The translations under genes were made by a program, and so were the position numbers. The notes under the pieces are model-generated. The model ran no database searches and had not been told where the DNA came from. It worked only from the letters and a program-made list of their open reading frames with translations. DNA of 64,000 nucleotides, taken from the NCBI RefSeq assembly GCF_015752315.1, contig NZ_JADOVJ010000001.1, positions 2,286,501-2,350,500 of the forward strand, in the 5' to 3' direction. Positions 1 to 8,676 of the stretch are shown here, in pieces (within the stretch, counting starts at the first letter, position 1; each line of letters starts with the position of its first letter). The DNA comes from Nocardioides luteus. Its GTDB lineage: Bacteria; Actinomycetota; Actinomycetes; Propionibacteriales; Nocardioidaceae.

Positions 1-419
1 TCATGGCCGCAGCACCGGCCGACTTCCGTCCGACCGGGGTGAGCGAGGCCAAGATCAAGAAGGCATCCGACGGCTCGGCGCCGACGATCGAGCTGATGCA
101 GAACCCCGACATCCTGGCCGAGATCTCCCACCACCGGACCAAGCCCGGTCAGGTCGTGGTGGGCTTCGCGGCCGAGACCGGGGACGCGACCGGCTCAGTG
201 CTCGAGCTGGCCGCCGCCAAGCTGAAGCGGAAGGGCTGCGACCTGCTCGTCGTCAACGACGTCAGCGGTGGCGCGGTCTTCGGCAGCGAGGTCAACAAGG
301 CGGTCATCCTGGATGCCGACGGAGGCCACGTCGACGTGCAGGAAGGCGCGAAATCTGCCCTGGCAGAGGTCATCTGGGACCAGATCGCCTTACGCCTGGA
401 TGAACAACGTACGAACTGA
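1..419 (+). CDS. coaBC: CoaBC C-terminal part (phosphopantothenate-cysteine ligase domain), 5' truncated
   Basis: Only the last 139 or so residues are present; the gene begins before the window. The product would be the bifunctional phosphopantothenoylcysteine decarboxylase/phosphopantothenate-cysteine ligase, which makes 4'-phosphopantetheine for coenzyme A. The visible part starts with MAAAPADFRP, the conserved CoaB segment, followed by the KIKK lysines and the VVGFAAET and NDVS motifs of the CTP-dependent ligase domain. The reading frame is open at base 1 and stops at 417-419. metK follows, with a 128-nt gap in which I see no riboswitch-like structure. The coaBC-metK-priA order is usual in actinobacteria. 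Confident. Confidence 0.93.
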   Translation, partial: MAAAPADFRPTGVSEAKIKKASDGSAPTIELMQNPDILAEISHHRTKPGQVVVGFAAETGDATGSVLELAAAKLKRKGCDLLVVNDVSGGAVFGSEVNKAVILDADGGHVDVQEGAKSALAEVIWDQIALRLDEQRTN

Positions 420-547
420 CGACACGCCACGCGCCACGATGAGGACCAGCGCAGCAGTCCTGGGATTCGGGGTCTATGTTTGTCGACCAGAACGATTGAC
501 GATTCTCCACCTGAACACCCACACGAACCTGTGAAACGGAGCTACAC

Positions 548-1747
<1,200 letters not shown>

Positions 1748-1765
1748 TCCACAGCACCACCTGTT

Positions 1766-1799
1766 GCCGAGTCGGCGCGTCCTGGCGCGCCGACTCGGC
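1766..1799 (+). terminator. Intrinsic terminator after metK
   Basis: Perfect 14-bp stem, GCCGAGTCGGCGCG at 1766-1779 and its complement at 1786-1799, with a 6-nt loop and then TTCGTTTT. The right arm is repeated exactly at 1817-1830, just before priA, so the left arm has two possible partners. Confidence 0.85.
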
Positions 1800-1816
1800 T
1801 TCGTTTTCGGTCAGGA

Positions 1817-1830
1817 CGCGCCGACTCGGC
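1817..1830 (+). repeat. Second copy of the metK terminator right arm
   Basis: CGCGCCGACTCGGC at 1817-1830 is identical to 1786-1799. It lies 35 nt before the likely priA start and could compete for the left arm at 1766-1779, giving an alternative, longer-loop hairpin without the T tract behind it. Confidence 0.7.
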
Positions 1831-1864
1831 GTTGTGTCGGCGCAGGCTGATAGGAATGTCGGTT

Positions 1865-3952
1865 GTGAGCCGGGGACCGCAGGAGGCAGCCGGGGCAGCC
1901 GAGCTGGAGCTGCCCGGGCTGGTTCGCGACCGGGTCAAGGAGGGGCGGGCGAAGGCCGCGGCCACGCGTGCGCGCAAGGCTGCCGAGGCGGAGACCGCCG
2001 AGATCGATCCGGTCGCCAAGGTCTTGATCGATCTGCCGATGGCCCACCTCGACCGGCCCTTCGACTATGCCGTGCCGGCCTCGATGGCCGAGGAGGCGCA
2101 GCCCGGGGTGCGGGTGAAGGTCCGGTTCGGGCCCAAGGACGTCGACGGCTTCGTCGTGGCCCGCGCCGAGGCCTCCGAGCACACCAAGCTGCAGCCGCTC
2201 AAGCGGGTCGTCAGCCCCGAGGTGGTGCTCACCCCGCAGGTCGCCGCGCTGAGCGAGGCGGTCGCCCGGCGCTACGCGGGACCCCGGGCCGACGTGCTCC
2301 GGCTGGCCGTTCCGCCGAGGCACGCGTCGACCGAGAAGGAGCCGTCGCCACCGGCTCCTGTGGCCCCGCCGTTCGACCCAGCCGCAGCCGCCGCGGCGTG
2401 GGCCGGTCACGAGCCCGCGGGCGCGTTCCTGCGGCACCTGGCTTCCGGCGGCGCGCCGCGCGCGGTCTGGCACGCCGCGGCCGGCACCGACCACGCCGAC
2501 CTGATCGCGCACGCGACCGCGGCGACCCTGGCCTCCGGGCGGGGTGCGCTGGTCGTGGTGCCGGACTGGAGGGACGTCGCCCGCCTCGACACCGCGATGA
2601 CGAAGGTGCTGGGAGAGGGCCGCCACGCCGTGCTGGCAGCCGATGCCGGGCCGGCGTCTCGCTACCGCGAGTTCCTGCGGGTCTCCCGAGGTGCGGTGAA
2701 GGTGGCCATCGGCACCCGTGCCGCAGCGTTCGCGCCGGTGCGCGACCTCGGGCTCGTCGTCGTCTGGGACGACGGCGACGACCTGCTCGCCGAGCAGCGT
2801 TCGCCCTACCCGCACGCGCGGGACGTACTGCTGCTGCGGGCCGAGCTGGAGCAGGCGGCCGCGCTCGTGGGCGGCTTCGCCCGCAGCGTGGAGGCCGGGT
2901 TCCTGGCCGAGACGGGCTGGGCGCAGGAGATCCGGCCGACGCGTGCCCTGGCTCGGCAGCGGGTGAGCATCGAGATCACCGGCGACACCGACTTCGACCT
3001 CGAGAAGGATCCGCTCACCCGAGCCTCGCGCGTGCCCCGAGAGGCCCACGAGGCGATCCGCGCCGCGCTCGCCACCGGACCGGTCCTGCTTCAGACCCCG
3101 CGCCGCGGATATGCGGCCTCGCTGGCCTGCGACCGGTGTCGTACGCCGGCCAGGTGCTCGGCCTGTCAGGGGCCGCTGCAGCTCGGCGGGCCGGCCGCGC
3201 CGCCGACGTGTGCCTGGTGCGGACACGTCGAGGCGGCGTGGGCGTGCGGTGCCTGCGGAGGGTTCGGCCTGCGGGCGCCGATCATCGGCGAGGCCCGCAC
3301 GGCCGAGGAGATGGGTCGCTCCTTCGCCGGGGTGCGGGTGGTGACCTCCTCGGCCGGGGCGGTCAAGCAGACCGTGCCGGGGACTCCTGCCATCGTCGTC
3401 GCGACGATCGGCGCCGAACCGGTGGTCTCGACAGGCTCGACCACCGGTAGCGGCTATGCCGCGGTGCTGCTGCTCGACACCTGGCTGCTGCTGGGGCGCC
3501 CGGACCTGCGTACGGACGAGGAGGCGCTGCGCCGCTGGAGCAACGCCGCCGGTCTGGTCCGGCCCGGCGGGCGGGTGCTGGTCGTCGGCGACCCCGCGCT
3601 GCCGGTGCTGCAGGCGCTGGTGCGCTGGGACCAACCGGGTTTCGCCCAACGGGAGGCGTCCGCACGGCAGGAGGCCCACCTCCCGCCGGCCTCGCGGATG
3701 GCCACCATCACCGGCACCCCCGGGGCGCTCGACGACGCGCTCACGCTCCTCGCGCTGCCGCCGGGCGCGGAGGTCCTGGGCCCTGTCCCGGCCGAGCCCA
3801 CCTCCACCGGCGAGCCGCGACTGCGCGCGGTCGTACGCGTCCCGCGGTCCCTCGGCACCAAGCTCACCGAGGCGCTCGGCGAGCTGCAGCGGGTGCGGTC
3901 GGCGCGCAAGCTCGACCCGGTGCGGGTCCAGGTCGATCCGCCGACGCTCTGA
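1865..3952 (+). CDS. priA: PriA-like primosomal protein N', helicase motifs lost
   Basis: Replication-restart protein of the actinobacterial type, about 695 residues. The N-terminal DNA-binding part (DLPMAHLDRPFDYAVP) is conserved. The zinc-binding region with eight cysteines in CxxC-like pairs is near residues 420-465. The Walker A that active PriA carries is replaced by AAAGTDHA, and the DEEH box by WDDGDD, so ATP hydrolysis is unlikely, as known for mycobacterial PriA. The likely start is GTG 1865, with AGGA 9 nt upstream; ATG 1856 sits too close to that site. A REP-like hairpin lies inside the gene at 3419-3447. def follows after 55 nt. Confidence 0.9.
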   Translation: MSRGPQEAAGAAELELPGLVRDRVKEGRAKAAATRARKAAEAETAEIDPVAKVLIDLPMAHLDRPFDYAVPASMAEEAQPGVRVKVRFGPKDVDGFVVARAEASEHTKLQPLKRVVSPEVVLTPQVAALSEAVARRYAGPRADVLRLAVPPRHASTEKEPSPPAPVAPPFDPAAAAAAWAGHEPAGAFLRHLASGGAPRAVWHAAAGTDHADLIAHATAATLASGRGALVVVPDWRDVARLDTAMTKVLGEGRHAVLAADAGPASRYREFLRVSRGAVKVAIGTRAAAFAPVRDLGLVVVWDDGDDLLAEQRSPYPHARDVLLLRAELEQAAALVGGFARSVEAGFLAETGWAQEIRPTRALARQRVSIEITGDTDFDLEKDPLTRASRVPREAHEAIRAALATGPVLLQTPRRGYAASLACDRCRTPARCSACQGPLQLGGPAAPPTCAWCGHVEAAWACGACGGFGLRAPIIGEARTAEEMGRSFAGVRVVTSSAGAVKQTVPGTPAIVVATIGAEPVVSTGSTTGSGYAAVLLLDTWLLLGRPDLRTDEEALRRWSNAAGLVRPGGRVLVVGDPALPVLQALVRWDQPGFAQREASARQEAHLPPASRMATITGTPGALDDALTLLALPPGAEVLGPVPAEPTSTGEPRLRAVVRVPRSLGTKLTEALGELQRVRSARKLDPVRVQVDPPTL
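3419..3447. repeat. REP-like palindromic element inside priA
   Basis: Perfect 9-bp inverted repeat, CCGGTGGTC and GACCACCGG, around the core TCGACAGGCTC. It is translated in priA as VVSTGSTTG. A 25-of-29 match in opposite orientation lies at 10877-10905. Confidence 0.65.
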
Positions 3953-4007
3953 CCGAGGCTCAGCCCACGTATTGTGGACCCGACACGCTCGACCACCTAG
4001 GAGAACA

Positions 4008-4553
4008 GTGGCAGTCCAGCCCATCCGACTCTTCGGCGACCCCGTGCTGCGCAAGCCAGCCATCGAGGTCGTCGACTTCGACAAGGAGCTGCACAAGCTC
4101 GTTGCCGACCTGACCGACACCATGCTCGAGGCGCCCGGCGCCGGACTGGCCGCTCCGCAGATCGGCGTGAGCCTGCGGGTCTTCACCTGGTACGTCGACG
4201 GCCAGGTGGGTCATCTGGTCAACCCGGACCTGACCCTGTCGGAGGAGACGCAGGACGGGGGAGAGGGCTGCCTCTCGCTGCCCGACATCACCTTCGACTG
4301 CCGCCGCGCGCTGTCGGTCGTGGCCAAGGGCTTCGACATGCACGGCGAGCCGGTGACGATCGAGGGCTCCGAGCTGCTCGCCCGCGCCATCCAGCACGAG
4401 ACCGACCACCTCGACGGCATCCTGTTCATCGACCGGCTCGACGAGGCTGCCCGCAAGGCGGCGATGAAGGAGATCCGGGAGTCGGAGTGGTTCGGCCTGG
4501 AGAAGCCGACGGTGAAGATCTCGCCGCACGCGACGAACGGGTTCGGGTTCTGA
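4008..4553 (+). CDS. def: Peptide deformylase
   Basis: Removes the formyl group from nascent proteins; metal hydrolase of 181 residues. All three family motifs are present: GAGLAAPQ at 44-51, EGCLSLP at 86-92 with metal ligand C88, and HETDH at 130-134 giving the two histidine ligands and the catalytic glutamate. The start is GTG 4008, with AGGAGA at 3999-4004. The stop overlaps the fmt start (TGATG), so the two are translationally coupled. The def-fmt pairing, the enzyme removing formyl groups beside the one adding them, is classical. Confidence 0.97.
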   Translation: MAVQPIRLFGDPVLRKPAIEVVDFDKELHKLVADLTDTMLEAPGAGLAAPQIGVSLRVFTWYVDGQVGHLVNPDLTLSEETQDGGEGCLSLPDITFDCRRALSVVAKGFDMHGEPVTIEGSELLARAIQHETDHLDGILFIDRLDEAARKAAMKEIRESEWFGLEKPTVKISPHATNGFGF

Positions 4554-5473
4554 TGAGGGTCGTCTTCGCAGGCACGCCCGAGGTCGCCGTACCCTCCCTG
4601 GACGCGATCGCCGCCTCCCGCCACGAGCTGGTCGGTGTCGTCACCCGGCCTGATGCGGCCCAGGGCCGCAGCAAGCGGCTGGTGCCCTCTCCGGTCGCCC
4701 AGCGGGCCGAGGAGCTGGGGGTGCCGGTGCTCAAGCCGGAGCACCCCCGCGAGCCCGAGTTCCAGGCTGCGCTGAAGGCCCTGGAGCCCGACTGCTGCCC
4801 GGTGGTCGCCTACGGCGCGATGCTGCCGCAGTCGGCGCTGGACATCCCGCCGCACGGCTGGGTCAACCTGCACTTCTCGCTCCTGCCCGCCTACCGTGGC
4901 GCGGCTCCGGTACAGCGTGCGGTCTGGGCCGGCGAGGAGATCTCCGGCGCCACCACGTTCCGGATCGTGAAGGCGATGGACGCCGGGCCCGTCTTCGGCA
5001 CCATGACCCAGGCGCTGGCCCCTGACGAGACCTCCGGGTCGCTCTTCGAGAAGCTCACCGTCGGTGGCGCCACGCTGCTGGTCTCCACCCTCGACGGGAT
5101 CGAGGACGGCTCCCTGGAGGCGCGCGAGCAGCCCGCCGACGGCGTCTCCTACGCCGACAAGATCACCGTCGAAGACGCCCAGGTCGACTGGACCCAGAAC
5201 GCGGTCGCCATCGACCGGCAGGTCCGCGCCTGCACCCCGGCACCGGGAGCCTGGACACTGCTCGACGGCGAGCGGTTCAAGGTCGGCCCGGTCACGATGA
5301 CCGAGGACGAGGCTGCCCCCGGCGAGCTGGTCGTCCGCAAGAACGAGGTGCTCGTCGGCACCGGCACGACGGCCATACGCCTGGGCCGCGTGAAGGCCTT
5401 CGGCAAGAAGGAGATGCCGGCGGCCGACTGGGCCCGTGGCGTACGTCTGGAGTCCGGTGTCGCCTTCGAATAG
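4553..5473 (+). CDS. fmt: Methionyl-tRNA formyltransferase
   Basis: Formylates Met-tRNAfMet using 10-formyltetrahydrofolate; 306 residues, the usual length. The catalytic set is visible: N105 and H107 in WVNLHFSLLPAYRGAAP and D143 in AMDAGPVF. The C-terminal tRNA-binding domain begins near residue 205. ATG 4553 overlaps the def stop. The end overlaps the likely rsmB start at 5457 by 17 nt, so def-fmt-rsmB form one tightly coupled operon. Confidence 0.97.
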   Translation: MRVVFAGTPEVAVPSLDAIAASRHELVGVVTRPDAAQGRSKRLVPSPVAQRAEELGVPVLKPEHPREPEFQAALKALEPDCCPVVAYGAMLPQSALDIPPHGWVNLHFSLLPAYRGAAPVQRAVWAGEEISGATTFRIVKAMDAGPVFGTMTQALAPDETSGSLFEKLTVGGATLLVSTLDGIEDGSLEAREQPADGVSYADKITVEDAQVDWTQNAVAIDRQVRACTPAPGAWTLLDGERFKVGPVTMTEDEAAPGELVVRKNEVLVGTGTTAIRLGRVKAFGKKEMPAADWARGVRLESGVAFE

Positions 5474-6902
5474 GAGGCGCCCCGGCCGGAGGCCCCAGGG
5501 ACCGCGGCGACCGGGAGAGCGGGGCGGCACCAGGCCCACGGATCCGGCGCGGCTGGCGGCGTTCGAGGTGCTCAAGGCGGTGCGGGTCGACGAGGCGTAT
5601 GCCAACCTGGTGCTGCCCCACGTCCTCGGCCGCCTCGGGCTGGAGGGTCGCGACGCGGCCTTCGCCACCGAGCTGGCGTCAGGGACGCTGCGGCAGCAGG
5701 GCACCTACGACGCCGTCCTGGCTGCGTGCATCGACCGGCCGCTGGCCAAGGTCGAGGCGAAGGTGCTCGACGTGCTGCGGCTGGGGGCGCACCAGGTGCT
5801 CTCCATGCGGGTGCCCGACCATGCCGCGATCTCGACCAGCGTCGACCTGGCCCGCGCCAAGGTCGGCCAGGGGCCGGCGGGCTTCGTCAACGCCGTCCTG
5901 CGCAAGGTCACCCGCAACACGCTCGAGGAGTGGGTCGCCGAGGTCGCGCCCGCGCGTGAGAAGGACCACGACGGCTGGGCCACGGTCGCCTTCAGCCATC
6001 CGCGCTGGGTCGTGGAGCAGCTGGCCGAGGCCGTCGGCCGCGACCAGATCGATGCGCTGCTCGAGGCGGACAACGTGCCGCCGTCGGTCACGCTCGTCGC
6101 CCGTCCCGGGCGCGCCACGGTCGACGAGCTCGGCGGTACGCCGACGTCCTACTCGCCCTTCGGCGTCACCCTCGACTCCGGCTCACCGGCCGGGATCGCC
6201 GCGGTCGCGGAGGGGCGCGCGGGCGTGCAGGACGAGGGCTCGCAGCTCGTGGCCATCGCACTGGCCGAGGCCGACGTCGAGCCGGACAAGCCCCGGGCGG
6301 AGTCCTGGCTGGACCTGTGTGCCGGGCCCGGCGGCAAGTCGGCCCTGCTGGCGGCCCTGGCCGCGCAGCAGGGTGCCGCGCTGGTCGCCAACGAGCGCCA
6401 GCCGCACCGCGCCGGACTCGTGCTGGCCAACCTGACCGACCGCTCGGCCGGATCACACGTCGAGGGGGTCGCGGGCGTCGTCGCCGGCGACGGAACCAGG
6501 CCGCCGTTCAAGGACGCCACCTTCGACCGGATCCTCGTCGACGCCCCGTGCACCGGGCTGGGGGCGCTGCGCCGCCGGCCGGAGGCGCGCTGGCGTCGCG
6601 GCACGGCCGACCTGGACGTACTCGTCGACCTGCAGCGCTCCCTCCTCGACCGGGCCGTCGACCTGACCCGACCGGGCGGCGTGGTGCTCTACGCCACCTG
6701 CTCGCCGGTGCTGGCGGAGACGAGCGGCGTGGTGCAGAGCGTGCTCGCGGACCGATCCGACGTCCGCCTGGAGCCCATCGCCGCCACGGTCGGCGACGTG
6801 CCCGACAGCACCGGGCCGATCGAGGGCACCGTGCAGTTGTGGCCGCACCGGCACGGCACCGATGCGATGTTCCTGGCGCTGCTGCGCCGCACCCGGGCGT
6901 GA
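5457..6902 (+). CDS. rsmB: 16S rRNA (cytosine-967-C5)-methyltransferase RsmB
   Basis: Methylates C967 of 16S rRNA with S-adenosylmethionine. About 481 residues: a basic, low-complexity N-terminus, a NusB-like RNA-binding domain (about 30-170), then a Rossmann methyltransferase. The AdoMet motif DLCAGPGGK starts at about 286, and the two catalytic cysteines are at about 365 (DAPCTGLG) and 415 (YATCSP). GTG 5457 has TGGAG just upstream and overlaps fmt; GTG 5436 is possible but has no ribosome site. The gene converges on the ATPase gene with only 4 nt between the stops. Confidence 0.94.
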   Translation: MSPSNRRRPGRRPQGPRRPGERGGTRPTDPARLAAFEVLKAVRVDEAYANLVLPHVLGRLGLEGRDAAFATELASGTLRQQGTYDAVLAACIDRPLAKVEAKVLDVLRLGAHQVLSMRVPDHAAISTSVDLARAKVGQGPAGFVNAVLRKVTRNTLEEWVAEVAPAREKDHDGWATVAFSHPRWVVEQLAEAVGRDQIDALLEADNVPPSVTLVARPGRATVDELGGTPTSYSPFGVTLDSGSPAGIAAVAEGRAGVQDEGSQLVAIALAEADVEPDKPRAESWLDLCAGPGGKSALLAALAAQQGAALVANERQPHRAGLVLANLTDRSAGSHVEGVAGVVAGDGTRPPFKDATFDRILVDAPCTGLGALRRRPEARWRRGTADLDVLVDLQRSLLDRAVDLTRPGGVVLYATCSPVLAETSGVVQSVLADRSDVRLEPIAATVGDVPDSTGPIEGTVQLWPHRHGTDAMFLALLRRTRA

Positions 6903-6906
6903 GGTC

Positions 6907-7638
6907 TCAGTCGAGGATGTGACGCAGGTAGCGGCGCGGGTCGTCGAGGTAGCTGCGCCAGTGGCGTACGAGCTCGAGGTCTTCCCACGTCGTCTCCCGC
7001 AGACCCCAGTCGCCGACCTCGAGGAGGGTGGCGCCGGGCATCGCGGCGAGCACCGGGGAGTGGGTGGCACAGAGCACCTGACCGCCGTCTCGCACCACCT
7101 CGTCCAGCGTGGCGATCAGCCCCATCGTGGACATGAACGACAGCGCCGCCTCGGGCTCGTCGAGGCAGTAGAAGCCGGGGGTGTCGAAGCGCTGGCGCAG
7201 CACCGCGAGGAAGGACTCGCCGTGGCTCATCTCGTGGAACACCGGCTCGCCCGCCGGTGAGTGACCGAGATCCTCCATGTAGGTGTACCAGCCGTGCATC
7301 GTCTCCGCGCGGAGGAAGAAGCCCCAGCGTGCCGAGCCCAGGCCGCGCTGGAGGCGGAGGACGTCGCTCAGCGGTGACTCCGACGCCCGCGTCGAGTGGT
7401 TGGTGTTGCGCGAGCCGCCCTCGGGATTGAGGCCGTACGCCGCGGCGACGGCCTCCACGATCGTCGACTTTCCCGAGCCGTTCTCACCGACCAGGAACGT
7501 CACCCCGGCCGCGAGCTCGAGCCCCTTCTCCACGACCTGGGCGACGGCCGGCACGGTCAGCGGCCACTCGCCCGGCAGCAGCGGCTCACGCGTGGGATCC
7601 GCCTCGACGCGTACGACGGGAGGCTGGTCGAAGTCCAT
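6907..7638 (-). CDS. AAA/ABC-type ATPase, small stand-alone
   Basis: Cytoplasmic ATPase of 243 residues with an ABC-type nucleotide fold and no membrane domain. Walker A is GENGSGKST (51-59), a signature-like SHGES is at 138-142, Walker B is YCLDEP (D160, E161) and the switch histidine is H193 in CATHSP. It resembles the uncharacterised family of predicted ATPases (COG3910-like) whose role is unknown. It is divergent from the LigD-type polymerase with a 75-bp gap. A TATATT hexamer 6 nt before the ATG suggests a leaderless message. Specific function unknown. Confidence 0.85.
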   Translation of the reverse strand: MDFDQPPVVRVEADPTREPLLPGEWPLTVPAVAQVVEKGLELAAGVTFLVGENGSGKSTIVEAVAAAYGLNPEGGSRNTNHSTRASESPLSDVLRLQRGLGSARWGFFLRAETMHGWYTYMEDLGHSPAGEPVFHEMSHGESFLAVLRQRFDTPGFYCLDEPEAALSFMSTMGLIATLDEVVRDGGQVLCATHSPVLAAMPGATLLEVGDWGLRETTWEDLELVRHWRSYLDDPRRYLRHILD

Positions 7639-7644
7639 GCCCTG

Positions 7645-7650
7645 AATATA
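7645..7650 (-). promoter_or_regulatory. Candidate leaderless -10 box for the ATPase gene
   Basis: TATATT on the minus strand, 6 nt before the ATG at 7638. No ribosome site fits between them. Confidence 0.45.
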
Positions 7651-7700
7651 GGAGGGCCGGACGATCGTCCATGTCGCCCGTCCTCGAAGGATCCGTGGCC

Positions 7701-7706
7701 TACGCT
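7701..7706 (+). promoter_or_regulatory. Candidate leaderless -10 box for the LigD-type polymerase
   Basis: TACGCT, 7 nt before the ATG at 7714, with no ribosome site between them. Confidence 0.4.
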
Positions 7707-7713
7707 GGCGACC

Positions 7714-8673
7714 ATGACCAAGGCATCGCCGTCGGTGGAGATAGAGGTCGACAACCGCGTCGTCAGGATCTCCAACCCGGACCGGGTCTACTTTCCCGAG
7801 ACAGGCGCGACGAAGCTCGACGTGGCGCAGTACTACCTCGCCGTCGGCCCGGGGATCGTCAATGCGCTGTGGGAGCGGCCGTGCATGCTGCACAGGTTCC
7901 CCAAGGGCCTGGCGGGGCCGAAGGTGCACCAGAAGCGGCTGCCGCAGGGGGCGCCCGACTGGATCGAGACCGTACGCCTCTACTTCCCGCGCTGGGGCCG
8001 CACGGCCGACGAGCTGTGCGTGACCGAGCTCGGCGCGGTGATCTGGGCGGTCCAGATGTCGACCGTCGAGTTCCACCCCTGGAACAGCCGCCGCGAGGAC
8101 ACCGAGAAGCCCGACGAGTGGCGCATCGACCTCGACCCCGGTCCCGAGTGCCCGTTCTCGACGGTGCAGACCGTGGCCGGCGTCGTCCGCGAGCTGCTCG
8201 ACGAGCTCGGCGCGGTGGGCTACCCGAAGACGAGCGGCGGCTCCGGGATGCACGTGTACGTGCGGATCCCCGCGGAGCACGGCTTTCAGGACGTACGCCG
8301 CGCTGCGCACGCATTCGCCCGCGAGGTCGAGCGCCGGGCACCGAAGCTGGTCACCACCGCCTGGTGGCGCAAGGATCGCGACCCGGCGCAGCTGTTCGTC
8401 GACTTCAACCAGAACACCCGCGACCACACGATCGCGTGCGCCTACTCGATCCGCGGCGTCGCCGACGGCCGGGTCTCCACCCCGATCACCTGGGAGGAGA
8501 CCAAGGACGTCGACCCGCGCGACTTCACGATGCGTACGGTGCCGGCGCGGTTCGCGGAGATCGGCGACCTGCACGCCGACATCGACGACCACCCGTTCTC
8601 GATCGAGCCGTTGCTCGAATGGGCCGACCGCGACGAGCGCGACGGCGCCGAGACGCCTCCCGACGAGGAGTGA
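7714..8673 (+). CDS. Stand-alone LigD-type NHEJ polymerase/primase domain protein
   Basis: DNA/RNA polymerase domain of the archaeo-eukaryotic primase type found in LigD, here alone (319 residues) without ligase or nuclease domains. Metal-binding aspartates are D139 and D141 in RIDLDPGP and D230 in LFVDFNQN; H180 in SGGSGMHVYV contacts the nucleotide in the family. Actinobacteria carry such single-domain copies (PolD-type) that can act in end joining or base-excision gap filling. No Ku or ligase gene is nearby. It is divergent from the ATPase and converges on the acyltransferase with 3 nt between stops. Confidence 0.9.
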   Translation: MTKASPSVEIEVDNRVVRISNPDRVYFPETGATKLDVAQYYLAVGPGIVNALWERPCMLHRFPKGLAGPKVHQKRLPQGAPDWIETVRLYFPRWGRTADELCVTELGAVIWAVQMSTVEFHPWNSRREDTEKPDEWRIDLDPGPECPFSTVQTVAGVVRELLDELGAVGYPKTSGGSGMHVYVRIPAEHGFQDVRRAAHAFAREVERRAPKLVTTAWWRKDRDPAQLFVDFNQNTRDHTIACAYSIRGVADGRVSTPITWEETKDVDPRDFTMRTVPARFAEIGDLHADIDDHPFSIEPLLEWADRDERDGAETPPDEE

Positions 8674-8676
8674 CCC

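Noticed and set aside
420..547. SAM riboswitch before metK
   Set aside because: The 128-nt gap lacks the conserved core and the paired stems of the SAM riboswitch classes I know. I see no convincing fold.
4211..5704. Long minus-strand frame opposite def and fmt
   Set aside because: Antisense shadow with low-complexity Arg/Gly/Ser sequence; the plus-strand genes are certain.
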